A DNA stretch of 64,000 nucleotides from NCBI GenBank assembly GCA_014649355.1, contig BMSW01000010.1:1-64000 (forward strand), written 5' to 3'. The position numbers were made by a program, and so were the translations under genes. This DNA comes from Streptomyces althioticus (GTDB taxonomy: Bacteria > Actinomycetota > Actinomycetes > Streptomycetales > Streptomycetaceae). Positions 19,418 through 28,649 of this stretch are shown in pieces; position 1 is the stretch's first letter, and each line of letters begins with the position of its first letter. The notes below the pieces were generated by a model. It worked only from the letters and a program-made list of their open reading frames with translations. It ran no database searches and was not told the origin of the DNA.

Positions 19418-20484
19418 TGCCGCGTGTGTGGCATGTGCCGGTGCACGACGCGACCCGGGTGCGCGACGTCAGGGTGGCGGCGGAGGAGGCCGCGGCCCGC
19501 GCCGGGCTGGACGAGCAGCGCCGCGCGGCGTGCGCGCTCGTGGCGACCGAGCTGGCGACCAACCTGGTGAACCACGCGAAGGCCGGCGAGGTGGTCGTGG
19601 ACGTCGTCGACCCCGCCGTGCTGCCGGAGGGGCGGCCGGGACGGGCCGTGCAGATCACCGCCCTCGACCACGGGCCGGGCATCGCCGACGTGGCCGGCGC
19701 GTTCGAGGACGGGTTCACCACCGGCGGCTCGCTCGGCGCGGGTCTGGGGACGTGCCGGCGGATCGCCGACGCGTTCGGCCTGCACAGCGAGGTGGGCCGG
19801 GGCACGGTCGCGGTGGCCCGGGTCGGCCCCGCCACCGTCGGGCTCGTCCCTGCGGAGGCCCCGGCGCGCTCCCTCGGTGTGCACGCGGGCGGCGTCAACG
19901 TGCCGTTCGCGGGCGCGGAGCAGTCCGGGGACGCCTGGTCGTGGGTGCGGTCCGGCGACCGGGTGACGCTGATGCTGGCGGACGGGCTCGGCCACGGCGC
20001 CGAGGCCGCCCGCGCCTCCGACACCGCCGTCGAGGAGCTGCGCCACTGCGCCCGGCTGCCGCCCGCCGAGCTGCTCCAGCGGCTGCACACCGCGCTGTCC
20101 GGGACCCGGGGCGCGGCGGTCGCCGCGGCCCAGCTCGACACCTGGACCGGGCGGCTGCGCTTCGCGGGCATCGGCAACGTGACCGCGCGGCTGCGGGACG
20201 GCGGGCGCTGGCGGACGCTGTTGTCCCGGCCCGGAATCGTCGGCGCGCACCGGCCGCGCACGGTGCGCGAGGACGAGGCGGACTGGACCCCCGGGAGCCT
20301 GCTGATCCTGCACACGGACGGGCTGTCGTCGCGCTGGACACCGCCCGCGGGCACCGGCGTGCCCCCGGCCGACCCGGCCGTGACGGCGGCCGTGGCGGTC
20401 CGCGACGCGGGCAGCGCGGCACGTCCGGTGCGGGACGACACCGCCGTGGCCGTGCTCGCCAACATCCCGGAGGCTTCCTCATGA
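19417..20484 (+). CDS. HATPase-PP2C fusion, RsbX-like phosphatase with N-terminal ATP-binding domain
   Basis: In this 355-residue protein, residues 1-135 form a second complete HATPase domain (VATELATNLVNHA; DHGPGI; GSLGAGLGTCRRIAD). Residues about 150-350 form a compact PP2C domain of the RsbX type (ADGLGHGAEAARASD; HTDGLSSRW; RDDTAVAVL). Bacillus RsbX resets the stressosome by dephosphorylating RsbR/RsbS and has no ATPase domain, so this single chain joins kinase-like and phosphatase activities. ATG 19417 overlaps the RsbT stop, and its stop overlaps the next ATG (ATGA). The fusion is common in Streptomyces RsbRST-type clusters as far as I recall; whether its HATPase phosphorylates anything is unknown. 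Confidence 0.88.
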   Translation: MPRVWHVPVHDATRVRDVRVAAEEAAARAGLDEQRRAACALVATELATNLVNHAKAGEVVVDVVDPAVLPEGRPGRAVQITALDHGPGIADVAGAFEDGFTTGGSLGAGLGTCRRIADAFGLHSEVGRGTVAVARVGPATVGLVPAEAPARSLGVHAGGVNVPFAGAEQSGDAWSWVRSGDRVTLMLADGLGHGAEAARASDTAVEELRHCARLPPAELLQRLHTALSGTRGAAVAAAQLDTWTGRLRFAGIGNVTARLRDGGRWRTLLSRPGIVGAHRPRTVREDEADWTPGSLLILHTDGLSSRWTPPAGTGVPPADPAVTAAVAVRDAGSAARPVRDDTAVAVLANIPEASS

Positions 20485-22202
20485 CGCGTGCCTGGCGCAT
20501 CGCGACCGTCACCGACGCGGCCCGCGCCCGCGTCTCCGTCGCGCGGCTGGCCGCCGCGTGCGGGGTGCCCACCGTCGAGCGGACCCGGCTGGCCGTGTCC
20601 CTCAGCGGGCAGCTGCGGCAGTGCCTCACCAAGGGCGGCACCTGGCTGCTGACGGTGGAGAGCGCCGAGGGCGCGGACGGCGGTCCCGGTGAGCTGCACG
20701 TGGTGGTCGTCCCCGCTCCGGACGGCGACGCCGGGGAGCGCACCCCGTGGACGACGGGCGTGCCCTGCCCCGAGCCGGGCCGGCTGTCCGATCCGTGCCC
20801 GGTGCCGGAGGAGGCGGCCGCGTTGTCCGAGGGGCTGCTCGGTGCCGACGAGGACACCTCGGTGGTGCTGGAGGAGCTGACGGAGCAGGAGGGTCTGGTC
20901 GCCTTCCACCGGGAGGAGCTGCACCAGACCAACCAGGGCGTCCTCGCGCTGCACGCCGAGCTGGACGCGGCGGGCAGGGCGCAGCGGGAGGCGTTCGCCG
21001 CCGAGCGGCGGGCGCGCACCGAGGCGGAGAACGCGCGGCGGCGGCTCACGTTCCTCGCGGACGCCAGCGCCGAGCTGACCGCGTCGCTGAACCACGACGA
21101 GATCCTGCGCCGGCTGCCGGAGCTGCTGGTGCCGCGGTACGCCGACGGCGTCGACGTCTGGCTGTTCGACCCCGAGGACGGCCGGCCGCTGCCCGCCGAC
21201 CATCCGGGCGCCGCGGTGCAGGCGGCCCGCACCGGGCGCCCGCAGTACGCCGCCGACCACCCCGGCAACCTGCCGGGAGTGGAGGACCGGCCGCCGTCGG
21301 CGCTGGCCCCCCACCGGCCGCTGCTGTGCGTCCCGCTGCTGACGCCGCGCCGGGCGCCGCTGGGCGTGCTGACGCTGTCGCCGCAGGGCGAACGGTGGGA
21401 CCCGGACGACGCGGTGATGCTGATCGAACTGGCCCGGCGGGCCGGGATCGCCCTGGACAACGCGCGCCGGTTCGAACACAACCGGGACATCGCGGAGACG
21501 CTGCAGCGCGCCCTGCTGACGGAGCTGCCGTCCGCCCCCGGCGTGGGGCTGGCCGCGCGCTACCTGCCCGCCACGCACGGCCTGAACATCGGCGGTGACT
21601 GGTACGACGCGTTCCGGCAGCGGGACGGCAGCCTGGTCACCGTCATCGGGGACGTGACCGGGCACGGGCTGCACGCGGCGGTGATGATGAGCCAGCTGCG
21701 CACCGCGCTGCGCGCCTACGCCGTGGACGGCGACAGCCCGGGGCGGCTGCTCACCCGGCTGCACGGCTATCTGCGCCATCTCCAGCCGGACCTGTTCGCG
21801 ACGGCCGTCATCGCCCGCTTCCACCCGGACGACCGGACGCTCACTTGGGCCGCGGCCGGCCATCCACCGCCGGTGCTGCGGCTGCCCGACGGCGGGGTGC
21901 GCACGCTGGACGCCAAGCCGGGCGCGATGCTGGGCATCCCGCTCAGCCAGGACATCCCCGACCACACCGAGCGGCTGGCGCCCGGCTCGACGCTGGCCCT
22001 CTACACCGACGGTCTGGTCGAGCGGCGCGCCCAGGGCATCGACCCGGGCATCGAGCGGCTCGGCTCGGCGCTCGCCTCCTTCGACCGCGCGGAACTGGAC
22101 ACCGACCTGGAGGACGCGGCGGACCGCGTTCTGCGGCCCCTTCTCAGCGACTCCGAGCGCGACGACGACGTGTGCCTGCTGCTCTGCCACCTGCGCGGCT
22201 GA
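20481..22202 (+). CDS. GAF-PP2C phosphatase, RsbU-like output of the RsbRST module
   Basis: In this 573-residue protein, the N-terminal 70 residues resemble a decayed HATPase half (ARLAAACGVPTVERTRLAV) without nucleotide motifs. A coiled coil follows (about 130-195), then a GAF domain (200-335) and a PP2C domain (350-573) with GGDWYDAF, GDVTGHG, YTDGLVERR and DDDVCLL. In the Bacillus scheme the free RsbT kinase binds RsbU and turns on dephosphorylation of RsbV. Being last in the coupled R-S-T-X chain, this is the expected effector. The ATGA overlap with the preceding gene supports cotranscription. The operon ends here; the next gene lies 139 bp away. Confidence 0.9.
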   Translation: MTRAWRIATVTDAARARVSVARLAAACGVPTVERTRLAVSLSGQLRQCLTKGGTWLLTVESAEGADGGPGELHVVVVPAPDGDAGERTPWTTGVPCPEPGRLSDPCPVPEEAAALSEGLLGADEDTSVVLEELTEQEGLVAFHREELHQTNQGVLALHAELDAAGRAQREAFAAERRARTEAENARRRLTFLADASAELTASLNHDEILRRLPELLVPRYADGVDVWLFDPEDGRPLPADHPGAAVQAARTGRPQYAADHPGNLPGVEDRPPSALAPHRPLLCVPLLTPRRAPLGVLTLSPQGERWDPDDAVMLIELARRAGIALDNARRFEHNRDIAETLQRALLTELPSAPGVGLAARYLPATHGLNIGGDWYDAFRQRDGSLVTVIGDVTGHGLHAAVMMSQLRTALRAYAVDGDSPGRLLTRLHGYLRHLQPDLFATAVIARFHPDDRTLTWAAAGHPPPVLRLPDGGVRTLDAKPGAMLGIPLSQDIPDHTERLAPGSTLALYTDGLVERRAQGIDPGIERLGSALASFDRAELDTDLEDAADRVLRPLLSDSERDDDVCLLLCHLRG

Positions 22203-22341
22203 GGCCGCGCCGGGTCCCCCGCCCTGACGGTTCCCGGTGCGGTCCGGGGCCGGGGCGGGCATCGTGGAGCTGAACAGGGGCACGCGTCAGGCATCGACGT
22301 TCGAGGCGGACCGCCTGAAGCCGCACGAAGGGATGGACATC

Positions 22342-23706
22342 GTGACACGACCCAGGATCCTCGTGGTGGGCGCCGGTTTCGCCGGTGTGGAGTGCGTGCG
22401 GCGGCTGGAGCGCAGGCTCACTCCGGGCGAGGCGGAGCTGACGCTGGTGACGCCGATGTCCTACCAGCTGTACCTGCCGCTGCTCCCCCAGGTCGCCTCC
22501 GGGGTGCTGACGCCCCAGTCGATCGCGATCTCCCTGCGGCGCAGCGAGAAGTACCGGACCCGGATCATCCCGGGCGGCGCGATCGGCGTGGACCTGCGGG
22601 CCAAGGTGTGCGTGATCCGGACCATCGCCGGGGACGTCGTCGACGAGCCGTACGACTACATCGTGCTGGCGCCCGGCAGCGTCACCCGCACCTTCGACAT
22701 CCCGGGCCTCACCGACCACGCCTTCGGGCTGAAGTCGCTGGCCGAGGCCGCCTACCTGCGCGACCACGTGATCTCGCAGCTGGACCTGGCGGACGCCTGC
22801 ACCGACCCGGCGGAACGCGCCTCGCGGCTGCAGTTCGTGGTGGTCGGCGGCGGCTACGCCGGCACCGAGACGGCGGCCTGCCTGCAGCGTCTGACGCACG
22901 CCGCCGTCAAGCGCTACCCGCGCCTGGACCCGGGTCTGATCAAGTGGCATCTGATCGACATCGCGCCCAAGCTGATGCCCGAGCTGGGCGAGAAGCTGGG
23001 GCGCAGCGCCCACGAGATCCTCACCCGGCGCGGCATCGAGATCTCGCTGGGCGTGTCCATCGCCAAGGCGGGCGCCGAGGAGGTCACCTTCACCGACGGC
23101 CGGGTGGTGCCCACCCGCACGCTGATCTGGACCGCCGGCGTGGTGGCCAGCCCGCTGATCGGCACGCTCGACGCCGAGACCGTACGGGGCCGGCTCGCGG
23201 TGAACGCGGACATGCGGCTGCCCGGGCACGACGGGGTGTTCGCGCTCGGCGACTCGGCCGCGGTGCCGGACCTGGCCAAGGGCGACGACGCGGTGTGCCC
23301 GCCGACCGCGCAGCACGCGCTGCGGCAGGGCCGGCACGCCGCGGAGAACGTCATCGCCGTCCTGCGGGGCCGGTCGACCCGGCCGTACATGCACCAGGAC
23401 CTGGGGCTCGTGGTGGACCTCGGCGGCACCGACGCGGTGTCCAAGCCGCTCGGCTACGAGCTGCACGGCCTGCCCGCCCAGGCGGTGGCCCGCGGCTACC
23501 ACTGGTCGGCGCTGCGCACCGGGGTGGCCAAGACCCGGGTGATGACCAACTGGCTGCTGAACGCGGTCGCCGGCGACGACTTCGTGCGCACCGGTTTCCA
23601 GGTGCACCGGCCGGGCAGCCTGCGCGACTTCGAGTACCTGGACGCCTACCTGACACCGGAGCAGGTGCGGGCGCACGTCGAGGAAGCGGGCCGGGCGGCT
23701 CGGTGA
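22342..23706 (+). CDS. ndh: Type II NADH:quinone oxidoreductase (NDH-2) family flavoprotein
   Basis: This 454-residue FAD enzyme has the N-terminal dinucleotide motif RILVVGAGFAGVE, a second NAD-binding motif VVVGGGYAGTETA (about residue 165) and the C-terminal FALGDSAAV. NDH-2 enzymes pass electrons from NADH to menaquinone at the inner membrane face without pumping protons. No transmembrane helix is seen; the C-terminal part probably attaches peripherally. GTG 22342 is preferred since GAAGGGA ends nine bases upstream; ATG 22333 would be too close. The gene is followed after 61 bp by the FUSC-like membrane gene on the same strand. Confidence 0.9.
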   Translation: MTRPRILVVGAGFAGVECVRRLERRLTPGEAELTLVTPMSYQLYLPLLPQVASGVLTPQSIAISLRRSEKYRTRIIPGGAIGVDLRAKVCVIRTIAGDVVDEPYDYIVLAPGSVTRTFDIPGLTDHAFGLKSLAEAAYLRDHVISQLDLADACTDPAERASRLQFVVVGGGYAGTETAACLQRLTHAAVKRYPRLDPGLIKWHLIDIAPKLMPELGEKLGRSAHEILTRRGIEISLGVSIAKAGAEEVTFTDGRVVPTRTLIWTAGVVASPLIGTLDAETVRGRLAVNADMRLPGHDGVFALGDSAAVPDLAKGDDAVCPPTAQHALRQGRHAAENVIAVLRGRSTRPYMHQDLGLVVDLGGTDAVSKPLGYELHGLPAQAVARGYHWSALRTGVAKTRVMTNWLLNAVAGDDFVRTGFQVHRPGSLRDFEYLDAYLTPEQVRAHVEEAGRAAR

Positions 23707-23767
23707 CCCGGCGCACGGAGGCCGGGGCGACGGACGGAGCGGTGACGACGGGGGAGCGTGCGCGGGC

Positions 23768-25999
23768 GTGAAGGTGGCAGGACGCCGGTCGGGCACAGGG
23801 CTGCGCGACCACCTGGCGGCGTCCGATCCCGGATTGCTGCGGCTGACCGCCGGGCTGCGCACGGTGGGCGCCATCGCCGTCACCCTGGCCGTGCTCGCCC
23901 CGGTCGGCGCGGACATGACCCATCTGGTGGCGGGCGCGATGACGTCGATGGCCGCCACCTTCTCGATCCGGGAGCGGCGGCGCGGGGCCCAGGCGGTCAC
24001 GCTGGCGCTGGGGCTGCCGGTGGCGGTGGCGTCGGTGTCGCTGGGCGCGCTGCTCAGCCAGCGGGTGGTGGTGGGCGACGTCTTCGCCGTCGCCCTGATC
24101 TTCTGCGCGGTGTACGGCCGCCGGTTCGGCGACCGCGGGATGACGCTGGGGCTGGTCGGCTTCCAGATGTACTTCGTGTCGCTGTTCGTGGGCGCGACGC
24201 CCGAACAGCTCCCCGCGCTGTGGGCGGTCATGGCGGTCGGGTTCGCGAGCAGCGCCCTGGTGCGGTTCGCCGTCGTGCCGGTGACGCCGACCGGGCTGCT
24301 GGCGCGGCTGCGGCAGGCGTTCCGGGTACGGCTGGCGCGGCTGGTGTCCGCGCAGATCGCGCTGCTGGACGCGGGGCCCGACGAGGCCGACAAGGCGCTG
24401 GAGGAACTGCGCGAGCGGACCGCGCGGCTGCACGAGACGGCGCTGATGATCCAGAGCCGGCTGGAGGAGGGCACCCCCGACGAGCCGACGGCGCGGCTGG
24501 TGCAGCGGCGCGTCGCCGACGCGGAGATCGCCGCCGAGCGTCTGGGGCTGCTGCTGCTGTCCGCCCGCAGCGCGGAGCGGGCGGACACCCTGACGCTGCA
24601 CCTGCCGGGCGCCCCCGCGCCGGAGGTGGGGCGGCTGCCGGGCCCCGAGGAGGCGACCGCGCTGCTCCGCCGTGACCTGCGGGCGCTGCGCGCGCTGGTG
24701 CTGCGGACCGGGACGGCGGGGGCGGGCGTCGCGCAGCTGCGCAACCGGCTGCTCGGCTACCGCGACGAGGAGAACCTCCCGGCCGCCTCCCCGCCGGTGC
24801 GGGACGTCTTCCGCGGCATCGGGGAGGCGGCCCGTGCGGTGATGGGGCTGCGGATCGCCCTGGACGGGCCGCAGGACGAGTCGGACGACAGTCCGGCGAC
24901 GGCCAGGTCCCGGGAGGAGCTGGACGCCGAGGACGCCGCCATCGACGCCGAGGAGGCGGAGGAGACCGAGGAGCCGAAGGGGTTGCAGCGGCCCACCACG
25001 CGGGCGGCCGTGCAGGTGTCCGTCGGCTCGACGCTGGCCATCGTCGGCGGGGAGCTGCTGTCCACGGACCGCTGGTACTGGGCGGTGCTGACCTGCTGGA
25101 TCGTCTTCATCAACACCGCGTCCACCGGGGAGATCCTGGTCAAGGGCTACCGGCGGCTCCTCGGCACGGTGTTCGGCGTGGTCGCCGGGATCCTGCTGGC
25201 CGGGCTGGTCGGCGGGAACACGGTGCTGGCGTTCGTGCTGGTGCTGCTGCTGATCTTCGCCATGTTCTACACGGCGCCGTTGTCGTACACCCTGATGTCG
25301 TTCTTCGTCACGGCGATGCTGGGGCTGCTCTACACCCTGCTGCACACCTACAGCTGGGAGGTGCTGGTGCTGCGGGTGGAGGAGACGGCGCTGGGAGCCG
25401 TGTGCGGGGTGGTGGCGGCGGCGCTGGTGCTGCCGGTGCGGACGGACCGGCGTACCAACGAGCTGCTGGTCACGGTCCTGGAGCGGTTGTCGGACGTCAG
25501 CGAGGCCGCCGTGACGCAGCTCAGCGGCGGACCCGCGGAGGAGCTGCTCGACAAGGCGCGGGAGCTGGACCAGGCGCTGGGCGACCTGCGGTCGGCCACC
25601 AAGCCGCTGACCCATCCGGTCACCCCGCTGCGGACCCGGCGCACCACCGCGCGGTACGTGGTGGCCCTGCTGGAGACGTGCGCGTACCACGCGCGTTCGC
25701 TGGCCGCGACGGCCGAGCTGCTGCCGACCCACCCGTCCATCGCGGCGGACCCCCGCCTGCGGGGCGCGGCGGGCCGCACGGTCCGGAACATCCGCACGAT
25801 CGCCACCCGCGTGGCCGACGACGAGGTCACGGATCCCGTCGAGACGGGTCCGAGCATCGCGTCGCTTCTCGCCGACGACGACGCGGCGCGGTACGGCCGC
25901 ATCACCGGGCGGGTCCTCCGCCATCTGGAGCGGCTGGACGAGGCGGTGGTGGGGTTGGCTCGTCCGCTGGACGTTCCGGTGAGGGCCCCCGAGCGCTGA
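23768..25999 (+). CDS. FUSC/aromatic-acid-exporter-like integral membrane protein
   Basis: This 743-residue membrane protein consists of two similar hydrophobic blocks (about residues 25-190 and 410-560), each predicted to hold around six helices, separated by a long hydrophilic and partly coiled region with an acidic stretch rich in Glu/Asp (about 375-405). This duplicated layout is that of FUSC/YccS/AaeB-like putative exporters. The C-terminal 180 residues are cytosolic and helical. GTG 23768 was chosen as the first residue giving the basic N-terminus MKVAGRRSG; GGGGGAG lies upstream. Substrate is unknown. It ends just before the tandem repeat region. Confidence 0.82.
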   Translation: MKVAGRRSGTGLRDHLAASDPGLLRLTAGLRTVGAIAVTLAVLAPVGADMTHLVAGAMTSMAATFSIRERRRGAQAVTLALGLPVAVASVSLGALLSQRVVVGDVFAVALIFCAVYGRRFGDRGMTLGLVGFQMYFVSLFVGATPEQLPALWAVMAVGFASSALVRFAVVPVTPTGLLARLRQAFRVRLARLVSAQIALLDAGPDEADKALEELRERTARLHETALMIQSRLEEGTPDEPTARLVQRRVADAEIAAERLGLLLLSARSAERADTLTLHLPGAPAPEVGRLPGPEEATALLRRDLRALRALVLRTGTAGAGVAQLRNRLLGYRDEENLPAASPPVRDVFRGIGEAARAVMGLRIALDGPQDESDDSPATARSREELDAEDAAIDAEEAEETEEPKGLQRPTTRAAVQVSVGSTLAIVGGELLSTDRWYWAVLTCWIVFINTASTGEILVKGYRRLLGTVFGVVAGILLAGLVGGNTVLAFVLVLLLIFAMFYTAPLSYTLMSFFVTAMLGLLYTLLHTYSWEVLVLRVEETALGAVCGVVAAALVLPVRTDRRTNELLVTVLERLSDVSEAAVTQLSGGPAEELLDKARELDQALGDLRSATKPLTHPVTPLRTRRTTARYVVALLETCAYHARSLAATAELLPTHPSIAADPRLRGAAGRTVRNIRTIATRVADDEVTDPVETGPSIASLLADDDAARYGRITGRVLRHLERLDEAVVGLARPLDVPVRAPER

Positions 26000-26116
26000 G
26001 TGCGCCGTCGGCGGCGGGGAGGCTTCGTGTTGCGGCCGCGGCCGCGTGTTGGGGCCGCGGGCCGCCTCACAGCTCGGGACTTGCCGCAGTCAGGCGAGTG
26101 CGGCGGGGTGGGGGTT

Positions 26117-26348
26117 GATCGCGCAGTTCCCCGCGCCCCTGGGAGGGCTGGGCCGTCGAAGCGGGTGCGGCCCGGTGGGGGTTGATCGCGCAGTTCCCCG
26201 CGCCCCTGGGAGGGCTGGGCCGTCGACGCGGGTGCGGCCCGGTGGGGGTGATCGCGCAGTTCCCCGCGCCCCTGGGAGGGCTGGGCCGTCGACGCGGGTG
26301 CGGCCCGGTGGGGGGTGTTCGCGCAGTTCCCCGCGCCCCTGGGGGCGC
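26117..26348. repeat. Tandem array of a 66-67-bp Streptomyces intergenic repeat (four copies)
   Basis: The core GATCGCGCAGTTCCCCGCGC starts at 26117, 26184, 26250 and (as GTTC...) 26317, with intervening GGGCTGGGCCGTCGA and GCGGGTGCGGCCCGGTG segments almost identical among the first three copies. The last copy ends in GCGCCCCTGGGGGCGC, an inverted repeat. A related element stands at 6971. The 412-bp gap between convergent genes holds nothing else recognisable. Long reading frames through it are repeat artefacts. Confidence 0.85.
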
Positions 26349-26411
26349 AGACGGGCGCCGGGGTCCTGGTCCGTGGATCAGGGCCCCGGCGGTGAGGGGG
26401 AGGGAGGTGGT

Positions 26412-26843
26412 TCAGAAGTCCGTGGGGAGGCCGCTGGCCTCGGCGATGCCTCGCAGCTCCTCGTTCTGGCGGTGGCGGTCGCGGATGATGCCGGCGATCT
26501 CACCCAGCCGGGAGGGATCCGCCGCGGTCTCCGCGTCGGTGACCACCCGCACCGGCCCGCCGTCGTCGTCGACGTCGAGTTCGACCACCTCGTTGTCCAG
26601 GCGTCCGGTGACCGCCGTGGCGATGACCAGGGCGGCTTCGTCGCGGACCTCCTGGGGAAGCTCCTCGTCCCCGCCGTCCAGCGCGAGGTCGAGGCCCGAC
26701 AGACGGTGTTCGTCGATGGCCTCGAGGACCGGCTCCACCAGTCGGAGCAGAAGCCGGTAGTCCTCCGTGTCCATCCGCACCCGCAGCAGGTCGAGATACA
26801 CGTCCACGGGGCGGTCCTCCGGGGTGAACTCGGATTCGCTCAT
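26412..26843 (-). CDS. Conserved acidic hypothetical protein
   Basis: This 143-residue, strongly acidic soluble protein starts MSESEFTPEDRPVDVYLDL. It is predicted to alternate helices and short strands (VVELDVDDDGGPVRVV), with no membrane segment or cysteine-rich motif. I do not recognise a domain. It lies 28 bp upstream-to-downstream of the DUF5133 gene on the same strand and is likely in one transcript with it and the sigma factor. ATG 26843 follows AAGGGAACC. Its neighbours suggest a stress-related role, which is inference from context only. Confidence 0.7.
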   Translation of the reverse strand: MSESEFTPEDRPVDVYLDLLRVRMDTEDYRLLLRLVEPVLEAIDEHRLSGLDLALDGGDEELPQEVRDEAALVIATAVTGRLDNEVVELDVDDDGGPVRVVTDAETAADPSRLGEIAGIIRDRHRQNEELRGIAEASGLPTDF

Positions 26844-26871
26844 GGGCCTCGGGTTCCCTTCCTGCGTCGGG

Positions 26872-27093
26872 TCACACGGCGGCAGGCGCCGCCGTGGCGG
26901 TGTCGCGTCCGTCCGGCGTCAGCCAGGCGCGGGCCCTGGCGAGCGCCATGCCCACGTCCCGGGTACCGGTCGACACGCACAGGGTGTAGGCCAGGTCGGC
27001 GATCCGCGACTCGGGAGCGGTCGCCGGGGCCGTCGTCAGGGTCTCGTACTCCTCGACCAGACGGCGCAGCACGGTGGGGTGGGGCTTGAGCAT
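26872..27093 (-). CDS. DUF5133-type small protein
   Basis: The 73-residue protein starts MLKPHPTVLRRLVEEYETL and contains RIADLAYTLCVSTGTRDV, the pattern I associate with DUF5133 proteins found in many copies in Streptomyces, often near sigma factors and STAS/HATPase regulators. It is short, helical and soluble, of unknown function. It sits 39 bp downstream of the sigma factor gene on the same strand and is probably cotranscribed. Confidence 0.75.
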   Translation of the reverse strand: MLKPHPTVLRRLVEEYETLTTAPATAPESRIADLAYTLCVSTGTRDVGMALARARAWLTPDGRDTATAAPAAV

Positions 27094-27132
27094 GGGACTC
27101 GCTTTCTCGGGCGACGGTGCGGGTGGAGAGGG

Positions 27133-27987
27133 TCAGGCGGTGGGCCGGCCGCCGCCCCGGGCGGCGCGCTGCCCCAGCACGTCGGCGCGCACGCGGGCGC
27201 AGCTGCGGCTGATCAGGCGGGAGACGTGCATCTGGGAGATGCCCAGCCGGTCGGCGATCCGGCTCTGGGTCATGTCCTCGAAGAAGCGCATGTAGAGGAT
27301 GGCGCGCTCCCGCTCCGGCAGGCGCCGCAGCCCCTCCTTGGCCGACTCGCGGTCGACCACCACGTCGTAGGAGGAGTCGGAGGCGCCGAGGGTGTCGGCG
27401 AGGCTGTAGCCGTCGTCGTCGGTGGAGAGTTCGGCGTCCAGGGACAGGGTGCTGAAGCTCTCCAGCGCCTCCATGCCGGCGGACACCTCCTCCTCGGTCA
27501 GCCCGGTGTGGGCGGCGATGTCCGCCACGGACGGCTCGGGGCTGCCGGGGTTCTGGGTGAGCTCGCGGCGGGCGACGCGCACCTTGTTGCGCAGTTCCTG
27601 GATCCGGCGGGGCACGCGCAGCGCCCACATGCGGTCCCGGAAGTGGCGCTTGACCTCGCCGGTGATGGTGGGGACGGCGTAGCTCTCGAAGGCCCCGCGG
27701 CTCGGGTCGAACCGGTCGATGGCCTTGACCAGGCCGAGGGCGGCGACCTGGCGCAGGTCCTCGATGGACTCGCCGCGGTCGCGGAAGCGGCCGGCGATCC
27801 GGTGGGCCATGGGCAGCCAGGCGGTGACGAGCTCGTCGCGGACGGCCTCCCGCTCGGGTCCGTCCTCGAGGGTCGCCAGGCGGGAGAAGAGCGTCGTGGT
27901 GTCGGGGGCGTCGTCGTGCCGCCGGCGGGTGGCGGCGGGGGTCGTTCCGGAGGAGCCGGGACGGGGTGCGGACGTGTCAATGAGCAT
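27133..27987 (-). CDS. RNA polymerase sigma factor, SigB/SigF/SigG family
   Basis: This 284-residue group 3 sigma factor has region 2 (about 55-130; LPMAHRIAGRF, EDLRQVAALGLVKAIDRFD and ESYAVPTITGEVKRHFRD), region 3 (about 140-205) and region 4 with the helix-turn-helix MTQSRIADRLGISQMHVSRL (about 245-265). These are the hallmarks of the sigma-B/F/G family that Streptomyces uses for osmotic and developmental stress. Such factors recognise GNNT-N14-16-GGGTAY promoters and are held by RsbW-type anti-sigma factors, one of which is encoded 218 bp upstream on the same strand. ATG 27987 begins MLIDTSAPRPG. No sigma-B-type promoter match was found in the 218-bp gap. Confidence 0.94.
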   Translation of the reverse strand: MLIDTSAPRPGSSGTTPAATRRRHDDAPDTTTLFSRLATLEDGPEREAVRDELVTAWLPMAHRIAGRFRDRGESIEDLRQVAALGLVKAIDRFDPSRGAFESYAVPTITGEVKRHFRDRMWALRVPRRIQELRNKVRVARRELTQNPGSPEPSVADIAAHTGLTEEEVSAGMEALESFSTLSLDAELSTDDDGYSLADTLGASDSSYDVVVDRESAKEGLRRLPERERAILYMRFFEDMTQSRIADRLGISQMHVSRLISRSCARVRADVLGQRAARGGGRPTA

Positions 27988-28205
27988 GCGGTTCAGCTCC
28001 CGAACGGTGGTTTCAGGGATCTACCGCGGGGTGGTCGTCGCGGGACGCACGGAGGGGTCCCGGTGCGGTCGTACCACTCCCGCCGGCGCGCCTCCGGTCC
28101 GAAGCACGAACCTCCGATTGCCCCCGGTCCGGTAGAACAAACTCCACTTCTTCGCGGAAATTGCCGCAGGTCTTCGCCGGGTGCCTGAAGGGCGCCGGAA
28201 CCGCC

Positions 28206-28649
28206 TCAGACCAGGGAGACGAGGGCGGTGATCCGCTTGCCGCCCGCGGGCAGGTCGGACACCTGGACGTCGCGGGCCAGGCGGCACACGATGGGCCAGC
28301 CGTGGCCGCCGGGGCGGCGCCGGCCCTCCCCGTCGACGGGCGGCACGGCGACGGGGAGGGCGTCGCTGCGGTCGCTGACGGACAGCAGGACCCCGGGACC
28401 GTCGACGTCGACCTCGAAGCCGGTGACTCCCCCGCCGTGCAGGATGGCGTTGGTGGTGAGCTCGGAGGCGACGAGCAGGGCGTCGGACAGCGCCTCGGTG
28501 TCGCAGGGGGTACGGGTGGCCAGACAGCGTTCGGCCACCGCCCGCAGCACGGCCTCGCGCACCTCGGCGGGCCGGGACGGGCACGGTTGCCCGGCGGGCC
28601 GGTCGCCGGGCAGTCGGACAACGGGTTCGACGAGGTGCTCCTCGCTCAT
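28206..28649 (-). CDS. RsbW-like anti-sigma factor (HATPase)
   Basis: The 147-residue HATPase_c_2 protein has N-box VASELTTNAILHGGG, a shortened G1 (SVSDRSDALPVAV) and G2 GGHGWPIVCRLA, with the layout of Streptomyces anti-sigma kinases. In the family this protein binds a sigma factor directly and phosphorylates STAS antagonists. The ATG at 28649 follows AGGGAG. Transcribed toward the sigma factor gene; the 218-bp gap between them is unusually long for a coupled pair, so the partnership is likely but unproven. Candidate antagonist: the RsbV-like protein at 17200. Confidence 0.85.
   Translation of the reverse strand: MSEEHLVEPVVRLPGDRPAGQPCPSRPAEVREAVLRAVAERCLATRTPCDTEALSDALLVASELTTNAILHGGGVTGFEVDVDGPGVLLSVSDRSDALPVAVPPVDGEGRRRPGGHGWPIVCRLARDVQVSDLPAGGKRITALVSLV

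Noticed and set aside
26117..26348. CRISPR array
   Set aside because: The 66-67-bp units are contiguous and the stretches between cores are themselves repeated, so there are no unique spacers; no cas genes are near.
26046..27089. Long plus-strand frames through the 67-bp repeats
   Set aside because: They read the same repeat in shifted frames (QFPAPLGGLG and similar) and continue antisense into real minus-strand genes; no ribosome site or domain.
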